DNA of 64,000 bases from Calothrix sp. 336/3 (lineage in GTDB: Bacteria; Cyanobacteriota; Cyanobacteriia; Cyanobacteriales; Nostocaceae), in contig NZ_CP011382.1 in the NCBI RefSeq assembly GCF_000734895.2, positions 4,504,700-4,568,699 on the forward strand, written 5' to 3'. Under the pieces are notes generated by a model. The model saw nothing but the letters and a program-made list of their open reading frames with translations. It was not told the origin of the DNA and made no database searches. A program made the translations under genes and the position numbers. This document shows, piece by piece, positions 16,973 to 25,092 of this stretch (its first letter is position 1; every line of letters begins with the position of its first letter).

Positions 16973-17143
16973 CCCCTCTTTTGTTACCTTGGGGAAAGAA
17001 TAATCCGAAATTATTATATTTACGTCTTTTTTCAATAAAGGAATTTAAATGACAAAATTAAGACGCGACCGCACAATTCATTATTTTGTTTAGTTTTCAG
17101 AGTAGAGATAGTATTTTTCTCTCCTCGTAGTAACAAAAGAGGG
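16973..17143. mobile_element. 171-bp MITE related to the adjacent IS701-type element
   Basis: The ends are CCCCTCTTTTGTTACC and, reversed, CCCTCTTTTGTTACTACG, the same terminal repeat as the IS at 17148-18587. It is flanked by ATAA at 16969-16972 and 17144-17147. It is non-coding and AT-rich inside. It looks like a non-autonomous derivative mobilised by the IS701-type transposase. Confidence 0.8.
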
Positions 17144-17147
17144 ATAA

Positions 17148-18587
17148 CCCTCTTTTGTTACTACGGGGAGAGTATAATCAGAAAAAAAGCAGACAAAGTA
17201 AGTAATAGGAATGGTTACGCCGCGCAGACAGCCAGTAAGCACAGTGGCATTCATAGATAACTACTGCCAGCACTATTATTCAGTATTTGAGGATGTGAGG
17301 CATTTTGAAGCTTTCAAATTCTTACATTTGGGCATAGTTTCAGAAATCCCGCGAAAAACCCTACCCCTAATAGCTAAAACAGTGGGGTTAAAAGATAGCC
17401 AAACACTACATCATTTTTTGAGAGATGCACTGTGGGATGTCAAAAAGTTAAGAGAAATTAGGCTGTGGTTGATCAAAAGGTTTATTGGAGAAAGAGAAAT
17501 AATTTTATGTATTGACGAAACCGGGGATAAGAAAAAGGGAAAATCAACAGATTATGTGACTAGTCAATATATCGGAAACTTAGGCAAGACAGAGAATGGA
17601 ATAGTATCTGTAAATGCTTATGGTGTAGTAGATGGGATTACTTATCCTCTAATGTTCCAAATATTTAAACCGAGAAATCGCTTAAGAGAAGGCGATAAAT
17701 ATAAGAGTAAACCCCAAATAGCAATAGAGATTATTCAAGAGTTGAAAGAATGGGGTTTCAAAATTAAATTAGTGTTAGCGGATAGCCTATATGGTGAGAG
17801 TGGAGATGTAATTAGATGTTTAGAAAAATTAGAACTAGAGTTTATCGTAGCAATTCGCTCCAATCATGGAGTGTTGATGCCCCCAGGAAGCCGAAAACGT
17901 TATAATCGCTGGAAAGCTTATGAGCAAAAGCTTTCACATCGTCAAACTGAAACTCGTTACTTGAGAGAAATTATTTTTGGTAAACGTCGCCGTACCAGAT
18001 ACTACCAAATCAGTAAGATGAATACACCCGACCCTACGGGAGATGAAAGTTGGTACATCATGACAAATTTATCAACTGATTTGTCACTGAATGTCGCGCA
18101 ACTTTATAGTTTAAGAAATTGGATTGAATATGGTTTTAAACAAGTTAAGAATGAACTAGGTTGGGCTGATTTTCGTCTAACTGATTATGAAAGTATTGAA
18201 CGCTGGTGGGAAATCATTTTTAGTGCTTACCTTTTCGTTAGCATTCAGGCTACTTATTTTCAACTTCATGTCCAAAATCAATCAACATCTAGTTCAGAAT
18301 TACCTTCCTCAATAGACTTTAATAGTTCTCAATATAGTCAACATCCTAATTGGGAATCTGGTACCACATGGAAGAGTGCCTTAAATAATCTGAGATTGCT
18401 CATTCAACCCTATATTTTTTACTGTTTGATTCAACCTTGGCTCACAGTATTTAACATTCCTGGTATGAAGCGTTGCTTTTTGAAATTAATCAACTTTATG
18501 AATGATTTTCGCGCTTCTCCAGTCAGTTTCTCTGTTGCTAGTTGAACCTCTTGTCAATTTTTCTCTTCCTAAAGTAACAAAAGAGGG
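17148..18587 (+). mobile_element. IS701-family insertion sequence
   Basis: 1440 bp with inverted ends: CCCTCTTTTGTTACTACGG on the left, and GTAACAAAAGAGGG reading into the right end. ATAA flanks both sides (17144-17147 and 18588-18591), fitting a 4-bp target duplication. It contains one intact transposase. It abuts the MITE so that their facing ends make a perfect palindrome around the shared ATAA. Confidence 0.85.
17211..18545 (+). CDS. IS701-family DDE transposase
   Basis: 444 residues, the usual size for IS701 transposases. DDE residues lie in CIDETGDKKKG, LVLADSLYGES and the C-terminal Y2-like segment NWIEYGFKQVKNELGWADF. The N-terminal region (RHFEAFKFLHLGIVSEIPRKT) is the typical IS4-superfamily start. 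The frame is intact from ATG 17211, 63 bp inside the left end. Confidence 0.9.
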   Translation: MVTPRRQPVSTVAFIDNYCQHYYSVFEDVRHFEAFKFLHLGIVSEIPRKTLPLIAKTVGLKDSQTLHHFLRDALWDVKKLREIRLWLIKRFIGEREIILCIDETGDKKKGKSTDYVTSQYIGNLGKTENGIVSVNAYGVVDGITYPLMFQIFKPRNRLREGDKYKSKPQIAIEIIQELKEWGFKIKLVLADSLYGESGDVIRCLEKLELEFIVAIRSNHGVLMPPGSRKRYNRWKAYEQKLSHRQTETRYLREIIFGKRRRTRYYQISKMNTPDPTGDESWYIMTNLSTDLSLNVAQLYSLRNWIEYGFKQVKNELGWADFRLTDYESIERWWEIIFSAYLFVSIQATYFQLHVQNQSTSSSELPSSIDFNSSQYSQHPNWESGTTWKSALNNLRLLIQPYIFYCLIQPWLTVFNIPGMKRCFLKLINFMNDFRASPVSFSVAS

Positions 18588-18624
18588 ATAACTCACAAAT
18601 CCCTTGAATATTCCCAGTGCATCC

Positions 18625-20976
18625 CTACTTTTTCTTGTTCGCCTCGCCTAATGCATAAACAGTTAGCTCTTGAAAAGAAACATTATTATCCCGTGCAATT
18701 TTATACAACTTCTGAAATGATTCAACGACATCTTTCGGAACTTCACAACCTCTAGCTTTTTCAACCCAAGTAAACTGAGCATTGGTTGGGGATTCATCGA
18801 GTTTCCAATCCCACACATATATATGAAAAGGAGACTTGACCGTTCCACAGTTAATTGACACAGTAAAACGCTTCATACCACTTGTGGAACCAACGCGATT
18901 CTCAATGGTTTTTAATAGTTGGGGTTTAGCTGGTTGTAACTTTTCCTCTTTATACAGCCTCAACAGGTTGCTATAAGCAGTCTGTAAATACATTGGCCAA
19001 GCATCTTCACTATCCGGTTTCGTAGTTTTCTCCAGATCAAGAGCCTTTAGTGCATACTGTTCAGCTTTTTTCAGGTCTTTTGCTGCTAATTGTCCCTTCA
19101 GGTAAATATCTGACAGATGAGTCGCTGCTCTCAAAGAACCACCAACAACAGCCTGCTGATAAATCTGGATAGCTTCTTGAGATGTCTGGGGGGTCGCCTT
19201 AATTTTACCGTTTCTAATCAGATCAGCCAATTCTACTCCAGCCGTTTTAGAACCTCGGTTTATCGCTATTCGGAAATACTTGGCTGCTTCCTCAGGTTGC
19301 GCTTTCCCTAATCCTGTTGTACTTTCATCCGCATATAATTGTGCCAGTTCCACAGCTGCATCATTATCACCAGCAGTTATGGACTTTTTGTACCACTCAA
19401 TTGCCTTGGATAAATCAACCTTGACGTAATCGCCATAACGATACATTTGAGCCAACAAATACATAGCATCAGAAGAACCTTTTTGAGCCGCGTTCTGAAA
19501 GTAAGCCAGTTTTTTCTCGCTAGCTTGTCCAGAAGTCTTTTTATCTCCTGCTATTTGAGCTTTTTTTGCCTTCTCTGTATACAGACGACCAAGAGATGTT
19601 TCAGCATCTAATGCTCCAATGGATAGGGCTTGATTAAAATACTTTTCTGCCTGGGCTAAGTCTTGTCCAGGAACTCCTTCTCTGCCATAGAGATAGGTTT
19701 CACCAATTGCCAACATTGCCGAGGCATTATTATTTTCGGCAGCTACCAACCACCAGTCAAATCCTTCTTTCTTGTTGGGTGTTGTCTCTCCCCAACCCCA
19801 ATACAACCGCTGTCCATAGGCAAACTGGGCACGACTAAAGCCACGGGTTGCTGATCGCCTTAACCAATAGGCTGTACGCTCTGGGTTAGCAGTAACTCCC
19901 TCACCAGCATTATAAGCAATTCCCAATAAGTACTGAGCTTCTGCATCTCCATTTTCCGCAGCTTTTGTGATATCAGCGATTGATTTTTTTGCTAAAGTCT
20001 GCTTCAGTAATCTATAGCCATCCTTGACAATATCGTACTGACGTTTTTCCAAACCTGTGTCTAGCAACCGAGTTTGTTCAGAGACTAATATCGGGGCTAC
20101 CGGAGTTTCAAGGAACTGAAAGTTAAACAGTATGCCTTCCTGGTAGGGTCGCTGTTCTCCATTTGTGCTGTTCTTAACTTGTTCGTATACTTGTTGGAAA
20201 ACAGTTGTCAATGAAGATCCGGGTTGGGAAATTGCCTTAGTAAAGGCTTGGGTAAAAGGGCTGTTGGATGCACCAGCAACTCCATCAATAGCCACTTGAC
20301 CTGGTGAAGCAGCAAATAAAATAAAGGTGTCGGGACCATCAGAGGTAGGACTCATTTTTGCTAGTCCAGACCCTCTACTACCTCGATGTCCTGGATTGAC
20401 GGGATTATCACGACAGGCATCTAAGACGAAGATAACTTGAGAAGCCTTGGACTCACTAAGGTAGTTCAGAATACCCTGCTGTGCATCCATTGCCTGATCA
20501 ATAAAGACAGCCTTACTAGATTCAGAAAGACGCTTAAATTTAGCTGGAATTAAGTAGTTATGTCCGTCAATCTGTACCCCATGTCCAGCGAAAAAGAATA
20601 GGGCTGTAACCTTATCACCAGGGCTATAGCTATTTATCTTCTTGATGAATTCATCTCTAGCCTTTGTCAAATCTCCTTTAGTTGGATTGATAACTAGGGT
20701 GACTTCAAAACCAGCTGACTTAAGTCTTGCCTCGACCAGTTTGGCATCATTTACTGGCAATTTCAGAGGGTCTTCAGGGTAGTCATCGACACCAACAACT
20801 AAGGCAAGGCGTTTTGATGAACTCTGTTTGACTCCAGTGAGTGGTGGAGTTGCTTCTGTGGCTTGAGACTGCTCAATAGTGATGGGGAGTAACAGTGTGG
20901 ATACCCCTGATGTAGTCAAGCAAAATACTAGGGCAAGTGGAGTCAACTTTAATTTCCTGGCAGAAAATAAAGGCAT
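18625..20976 (-). CDS. Orthocaspase (peptidase C14) with Sel1/TPR repeats
   Basis: 783 residues. Residues 1-40 are a signal peptide (LTPLALVFCLTTSGVSTLLL). Residues 55-290 are a caspase p20-like domain with the catalytic dyad His132 (FFFAGHGVQ) and Cys188 (VLDACRDNP). From about 330 to 650, Sel1-type repeats such as AQYLLGIAYNAGEGV, AQFAYGQRLYWG and AMYLLAQMYRYGD form a solenoid. The C-terminal 130 residues are unassigned and contain two Cys. Cyanobacterial orthocaspases cleave after Arg/Lys and are tied to stress and cell death; the signal peptide points to a periplasmic role here. The IS701-type element ends 38 bp beyond the gene's 3' end. Confidence 0.92.
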   Translation of the reverse strand: MPLFSARKLKLTPLALVFCLTTSGVSTLLLPITIEQSQATEATPPLTGVKQSSSKRLALVVGVDDYPEDPLKLPVNDAKLVEARLKSAGFEVTLVINPTKGDLTKARDEFIKKINSYSPGDKVTALFFFAGHGVQIDGHNYLIPAKFKRLSESSKAVFIDQAMDAQQGILNYLSESKASQVIFVLDACRDNPVNPGHRGSRGSGLAKMSPTSDGPDTFILFAASPGQVAIDGVAGASNSPFTQAFTKAISQPGSSLTTVFQQVYEQVKNSTNGEQRPYQEGILFNFQFLETPVAPILVSEQTRLLDTGLEKRQYDIVKDGYRLLKQTLAKKSIADITKAAENGDAEAQYLLGIAYNAGEGVTANPERTAYWLRRSATRGFSRAQFAYGQRLYWGWGETTPNKKEGFDWWLVAAENNNASAMLAIGETYLYGREGVPGQDLAQAEKYFNQALSIGALDAETSLGRLYTEKAKKAQIAGDKKTSGQASEKKLAYFQNAAQKGSSDAMYLLAQMYRYGDYVKVDLSKAIEWYKKSITAGDNDAAVELAQLYADESTTGLGKAQPEEAAKYFRIAINRGSKTAGVELADLIRNGKIKATPQTSQEAIQIYQQAVVGGSLRAATHLSDIYLKGQLAAKDLKKAEQYALKALDLEKTTKPDSEDAWPMYLQTAYSNLLRLYKEEKLQPAKPQLLKTIENRVGSTSGMKRFTVSINCGTVKSPFHIYVWDWKLDESPTNAQFTWVEKARGCEVPKDVVESFQKLYKIARDNNVSFQELTVYALGEANKKK

Positions 20977-21240
20977 AGATAATATCTAATTTGTAATTAG
21001 TGTAGAAAACTTATTTCGTTACCTCGTACCACCGTACACAGGCTGACTCAAGCCCCGGTATTTTTTATTCTCTAAGAGGTTTTCAGCTACTGATTAATAT
21101 CAGGAACAGGTACAAATTATGAGTCTTAAATGTTCCAATAATAGTCAGTATAGGCTAAATATGCGTAAATTTTCTATACAAGATGTCGCGAAAGTTTAAC
21201 AAATTAGTCTGCCGTCATCTTTAGGATAATTTGGAGAGGT

Positions 21241-22374
21241 TTAAATAAACTGCCAAATACGAATTTTCTTATCAAATCCCCCACTAGCGAGGATTTTACC
21301 ATCGGGACTAAAGGCGATCGCGCTTACCCAATCACTATGCTCATACATATTCCTGACAACTTCGCCACTATTTAAATTCCAAATTCTCACCCCATCCTTA
21401 CCTCCACTGGCAAGGGTGACACCATCGGGATGGATAGCGATCGCGTTCACCCAATTATTATGTCCTTGTAGGGTATTTTTCAGTTCACCTGTATTACTAT
21501 CCCACACCTTAATGTTGCGATCGCGGCTAGCTGTCACGAAGCTTTCTCCATTGGGTGTAAAATCTAGGGATGTAACATAATCTGCGTGGGCTAAAATTTT
21601 ACGGATTAATTTTCCCTCGCCTAAATCCCAAAGCTTTACTACTCCTCGATTGTCTCCAGTGACTAATGTTTTGCCATCAGGACTGACTTTCATGGTAGTA
21701 ATCTGATTATCAAATCGTGTGAGTATTCCTAGGGAGCGCTGCTGTACTAAATCCCAGAGACGAATACCATCCAAACCACCACTAATTAATATCTTACTGT
21801 CGGGAGTCACAGCCAGAGCTAGCACATTACTCGAATGTCCCATAAAAGTCCGGCTAAATCTTCTCTTTTTCCAGTTCCACAGATGCACCATACTATCATC
21901 GCTACAGCTGGCTAGGGTACTACCATCGGGGGAAACAACAACCGACTCCACTGTAGTTCTATGCGCCCTGCGAATTATCCCGTCGTGCTTCCCTGCTCTC
22001 ATTCTCCACAGGTGAATCACACCATCGTTTTCTGCACCACCACTTACCAGGGTTTTGCTATCAGGGCTAAAGGCTAAGGATTTAATAGTTCCTGAATGCC
22101 CTTTGAGCGTATACGCTAGCTTGAGATTGACTAAATCATTTCCCCTCGCTGGGGAATTCTCTAAACCCTCCCTGCCAGCTAATACTGGGGATGGAAGGGA
22201 CAAAACAGGAGCGTTCGCCGTTTCGGCGGAGCATAGCTCTATTGTCATCACACCTGTCATTATTAATACTATAATTCCCTGAAGGTAAATACTTGCTCTA
22301 CTTACCTTTTTCGCTTTTTGAGAAGAACTTGGATAATTTTTAATGTAATTAATAATACTTTGAAGCTTAGACAT
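21241..22374 (-). CDS. WD40-repeat protein, membrane-anchored or exported
   Basis: 377 residues from ATG 22374 (MSKLQSIINY). A longer frame to a TTG at 22467 is unlikely. A hydrophobic stretch at about 30-50 (IYLQGIIVLIMTGVMTIELC) is a signal or anchor. From about 85 onward, seven WD40 blades are visible with GHSGTIKSLAFSPDSKTLVSGG-type units, each ending in xxxWD/W-like residues, enough for one closed propeller. It would act as a scaffold; the partner is unknown. A 98-residue membrane protein lies upstream on the same strand. Confidence 0.85.
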   Translation of the reverse strand: MSKLQSIINYIKNYPSSSQKAKKVSRASIYLQGIIVLIMTGVMTIELCSAETANAPVLSLPSPVLAGREGLENSPARGNDLVNLKLAYTLKGHSGTIKSLAFSPDSKTLVSGGAENDGVIHLWRMRAGKHDGIIRRAHRTTVESVVVSPDGSTLASCSDDSMVHLWNWKKRRFSRTFMGHSSNVLALAVTPDSKILISGGLDGIRLWDLVQQRSLGILTRFDNQITTMKVSPDGKTLVTGDNRGVVKLWDLGEGKLIRKILAHADYVTSLDFTPNGESFVTASRDRNIKVWDSNTGELKNTLQGHNNWVNAIAIHPDGVTLASGGKDGVRIWNLNSGEVVRNMYEHSDWVSAIAFSPDGKILASGGFDKKIRIWQFI

Positions 22375-22496
22375 AGCAATTAGTGAATTAGGGGCGATCG
22401 CCAGTATCCTAAAATAATCTATTCCAGAAATTCCAGCCGAACTAGCGATGCACCTATAATTCCCCAATCAACCATCCAAATCACCAACAGACTACC

Positions 22497-22793
22497 TTAA
22501 AGAGGTGGTTTCTTTTTAGACACACTCAACATCGGTAAAACGGAATTTGAGGACTGAGCGGGTAAATATCTTTGTACTACTTGCTCTTCCTGAGGTAAGG
22601 GACGACTTTGTTGAACTCGCCACCATCTATATGCCAGAGAAAAGCCCGCAGTTCCTAAACCAAATGCCACCAATGACCAACTGTCATCAATGCCACCGAT
22701 TAGAGTATCAATAGCTCCAATAGTGAATAAAATAGCAATGACTGGCTCTCTTCTATAGAATGACTTTAAAAAGCTAGGTAATAAAAAATTCAT
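22497..22793 (-). CDS. Small membrane protein of unknown function
   Basis: 98 residues with two likely membrane segments (AILFTIGAIDTLIGGI and WSLVAFGLGTAGFSLAYRWW), followed by a polar Gln/Pro/Ser-rich tail of about 38 residues. I do not recognise the family. It lies about 120 bp upstream of the WD40 gene on the same strand, so the two may be co-transcribed. Confidence 0.6.
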   Translation of the reverse strand: MNFLLPSFLKSFYRREPVIAILFTIGAIDTLIGGIDDSWSLVAFGLGTAGFSLAYRWWRVQQSRPLPQEEQVVQRYLPAQSSNSVLPMLSVSKKKPPL

Positions 22794-23232
22794 CGCAGTA
22801 TGTTTTTATGCTGACTTAGTGTAAATATACTGATTTTTGTTGACTCGTGTTTAGCACATATTGATAGACATACCATACATATTATAGTCATTTGTTTATT
22901 TGTGGATTAAGATACCTGCAAGATTATCAATTATCAACACCAGAAAAATAACTGTCCCTGATTATAACTACCTAGTTTCTTACCTGCATTTCTGAATTCT
23001 TCATAAAGTCAAAGCCAACTGGTCGAAGTAACCAGACAGAATTAATTACATAATGTCATTGCGAAGCTCTTCAAGGGGAATGTTAGCTTCCCTATACTGC
23101 GTCAATGCGTAGCGTGTCCCTTAGGATTCAGCAAACACAAGGACTGGGATTGCTTCCCTGACAATGATTGTAATTATTTTTGTCCGACTGCTCACCAGTT
23201 GGCTGATACTTGATGTTACCAAAAATCTCAAC
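22794..23232. other. Intergenic region containing a MITE-like repeat
   Basis: About 440 bp. The left half is AT-rich and non-coding and probably holds the promoter of the leftward 98-residue gene. The right half holds the inverted-repeat element given separately at 23040-23181. Confidence 0.4.
23040..23181. repeat. MITE-like inverted-repeat element
   Basis: The left end AATTACATAATGTCATTGCG and a right end that reads AATTACAATCATTGTCAGGG on the other strand form imperfect terminal repeats about 140 bp apart. The interior also pairs (GAAGC near 23063 with GCTTC near 23153). No coding capacity. It resembles the small TCATTGCGA-type dispersed repeats of filamentous cyanobacteria. Confidence 0.55.
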
Positions 23233-23406
23233 TTACTTTAAGCCGAGCCAAGCTAAAACACCTTGGTTTGTCACATACTCAATTACTACCATTAACAGAA
23301 AGCCAATCATTGCAGCTCGACCATTTAAACGTTCGGCATACTCATTAAAGCCGAATTTTGGTTCTTCGAGTTTGGGGGTAACGCTGGGCTGTGGTTGTGT
23401 CATCAT
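23233..23406 (-). CDS. High-light-inducible protein (Hlip/SCP)
   Basis: 57 residues from ATG 23406 (MMTQPQPS); the frame is open further up but lacks similarity there. One membrane helix carries the chlorophyll-binding signature ERLNGRAAMIGF, the LHC-type ExxNGR motif, then LLMVVIEYVTNQGVLAWLGL. Hlips bind chlorophyll and carotenoid, protect photosystem II assembly intermediates under high light, and sit in the thylakoid. An AAGG ribosome-binding site lies about 10 bases before the start. Which Hlip paralogue this is cannot be told from sequence alone. Confidence 0.9.
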   Translation of the reverse strand: MMTQPQPSVTPKLEEPKFGFNEYAERLNGRAAMIGFLLMVVIEYVTNQGVLAWLGLK

Positions 23407-23481
23407 GTGGGAAAACCTTTGAGAATATATCAGAGTCTTAGAAACCTTGCTCTTAAATCTGCCAATCCTGAGGATTTTCAA

Positions 23482-23810
23482 TTTTTCCTCTCTACGAATA
23501 GTCTTTAAGAGCTTTTACACATTTTTACATTTCTTAATATATATTGTAGTACCACTCGGAGAATCGTCAATCAAAAATCTTTGAAGTAGATTATTGGTGC
23601 TGAGTAATTTAGGAGTAGGGATAGGTAGTAATAGTCATGGGTAACGGGAATTATCAAGCAGCTATTGGTTGTTGATTATCGATACTGTTCATCGATTTAA
23701 CTGTGGATAATGCTCCTTACTCAGGAATGAATTGGTAGTCTTTGATGCAACATCATCTAGATGAGCCTGACAAACTAAAGGCTAATTAAAAATAGATTAG
23801 AGGTAGTAAT
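23482..23810. other. Divergent promoter region between Hlip gene and ald
   Basis: About 400 bp between two outward-reading genes must hold both promoters. AT-rich, with no repeat or ORF of note. A GAGGTAG just upstream of ATG 23811 serves as the ald ribosome-binding site. Confidence 0.4.
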
Positions 23811-24902
23811 ATGGAAATAGGTATCCCAAAAGAAACTAAAGACCAAGAGTTTAGAGTTGGTCTCAGTCCTTCTAGCGTACGTGTGCTTCAAGAAGCTGGT
23901 CATCATCTCTACGTAGAAACACAGGCAGGGTTAGGTGCAGGTTTTACAGATGATGATTATGAAAGTGCGGGGGCAAAAATTGTCAGTCCTGGTGATGCGG
24001 TATGGGGTAGGGATTTAATAGTCAAAGTTAAGGAACCCCTAGAGGCAGAATATAAATTTTTGCAGAAAGGACAGGTATTATTTACCTATCTACATTTAGC
24101 CGCAGACCGCAAGCTCACAGAACATTTACTTGATTGTGGAGTCTGCGCGATCGCCTACGAAACCGTCGAGCAACCAGGAGCCAATAAACTACCATTACTC
24201 ACACCCATGAGTATCATTGCCGGCAGACTATCTGTGCAATTTGGAGCCAGATTTCTTGAACGTCAGCAAGGGGGAAGAGGTGTATTACTAGGTGGTGTTC
24301 CGGGAGTGCAACCGGGTAAGGTGGTAATTCTTGGGGGTGGTGTCGTTGGTACAGAAGCTGCCAGAATTGCCGTTGGGATGGGTGCTAGTGTCAAAATCCT
24401 AGATGTTAACGTCGAACGCTTAAGCTATTTAGAAACCCTATTCGGCTCACGGGTTGAACTAGTCTACAGCAATTCTGCTCATATTGAAAGTGCTGTAAAA
24501 GAAGCAGATTTACTCATCGGTGCAGTATTAGTTGTGGGTAAACGTGCTCCGATTCTAGTTTCTCGGGAATTAGTCCAAAAAATGCGCCCAGGTTCGGTGA
24601 TTGTTGATGTCGCCGTTGACCAAGGGGGGTGTGTAGAAACCTTACACGTCACATCCCACACCAGCCCAGTATACATCGAGGAAGGTGTTGTGCATTATGG
24701 CGTTCCCAATATGCCTGGAGCCGTTCCTTGGACAGCCACCCAAGCCTTGAACAATAGCACTTTACCCTATGTATTGCAACTAGCGAATTTAGGCGTGCAA
24801 GCTTTAGAAGTCAACCCAGCCCTAGCAAAAGGTTTAAATGTTAACAATCATCGTCTCATACATCCAGCAGTCCAGGAAGTATTTCCTGATTTGGTAAGTT
24901 AA
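23811..24902 (+). CDS. ald: Alanine dehydrogenase
   Basis: 363 residues, typical for the family. MEIGIPKETKDQEFRVGLSP is the classic N-terminus. Lys and His catalytic residues lie in LIVKVKEP and FTYLHLAADR. The Rossmann motif VVILGGGVVGTEAARIAVGMGA binds NAD, and VDQGGCVETLHVTSHTSP and HYGVPNMPGAVP are family signatures. It interconverts L-alanine with pyruvate and ammonia using NAD. In heterocystous cyanobacteria Ald helps assimilate or redistribute fixed nitrogen. It stands alone with its own ribosome-binding site. Confidence 0.96.
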   Translation: MEIGIPKETKDQEFRVGLSPSSVRVLQEAGHHLYVETQAGLGAGFTDDDYESAGAKIVSPGDAVWGRDLIVKVKEPLEAEYKFLQKGQVLFTYLHLAADRKLTEHLLDCGVCAIAYETVEQPGANKLPLLTPMSIIAGRLSVQFGARFLERQQGGRGVLLGGVPGVQPGKVVILGGGVVGTEAARIAVGMGASVKILDVNVERLSYLETLFGSRVELVYSNSAHIESAVKEADLLIGAVLVVGKRAPILVSRELVQKMRPGSVIVDVAVDQGGCVETLHVTSHTSPVYIEEGVVHYGVPNMPGAVPWTATQALNNSTLPYVLQLANLGVQALEVNPALAKGLNVNNHRLIHPAVQEVFPDLVS

Positions 24903-24974
24903 GTCAGGGGTAGGGGAGAAGGGGAGAAAAATATATTTTCTTGGGAATCACAGCACTTTTGAAACAGGTGAGGT

Positions 24975-25040
24975 ACACCATAAGTAATAAGTAATAAGTA
25001 GATTTCTGAGTCATTACTCATTATTCATTATTCATTACTT
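24975..25040. repeat. Short tandem heptamer repeats (STRR-like)
   Basis: Tandem units of the type AAGTAAT run near 24978-25000. Units of the complementary sense, TCATTAT/TCATTAC, run near 25012-25038, so the two blocks could pair as a hairpin between ald and the convergent outer-membrane gene. Short tandemly repeated heptamers are a hallmark of heterocystous cyanobacteria. Confidence 0.6.
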
Positions 25041-25092
25041 TTTTCAATCAATTGCTGTAGCTCATAAACATCAAATCTGCTGTATCTATCCC

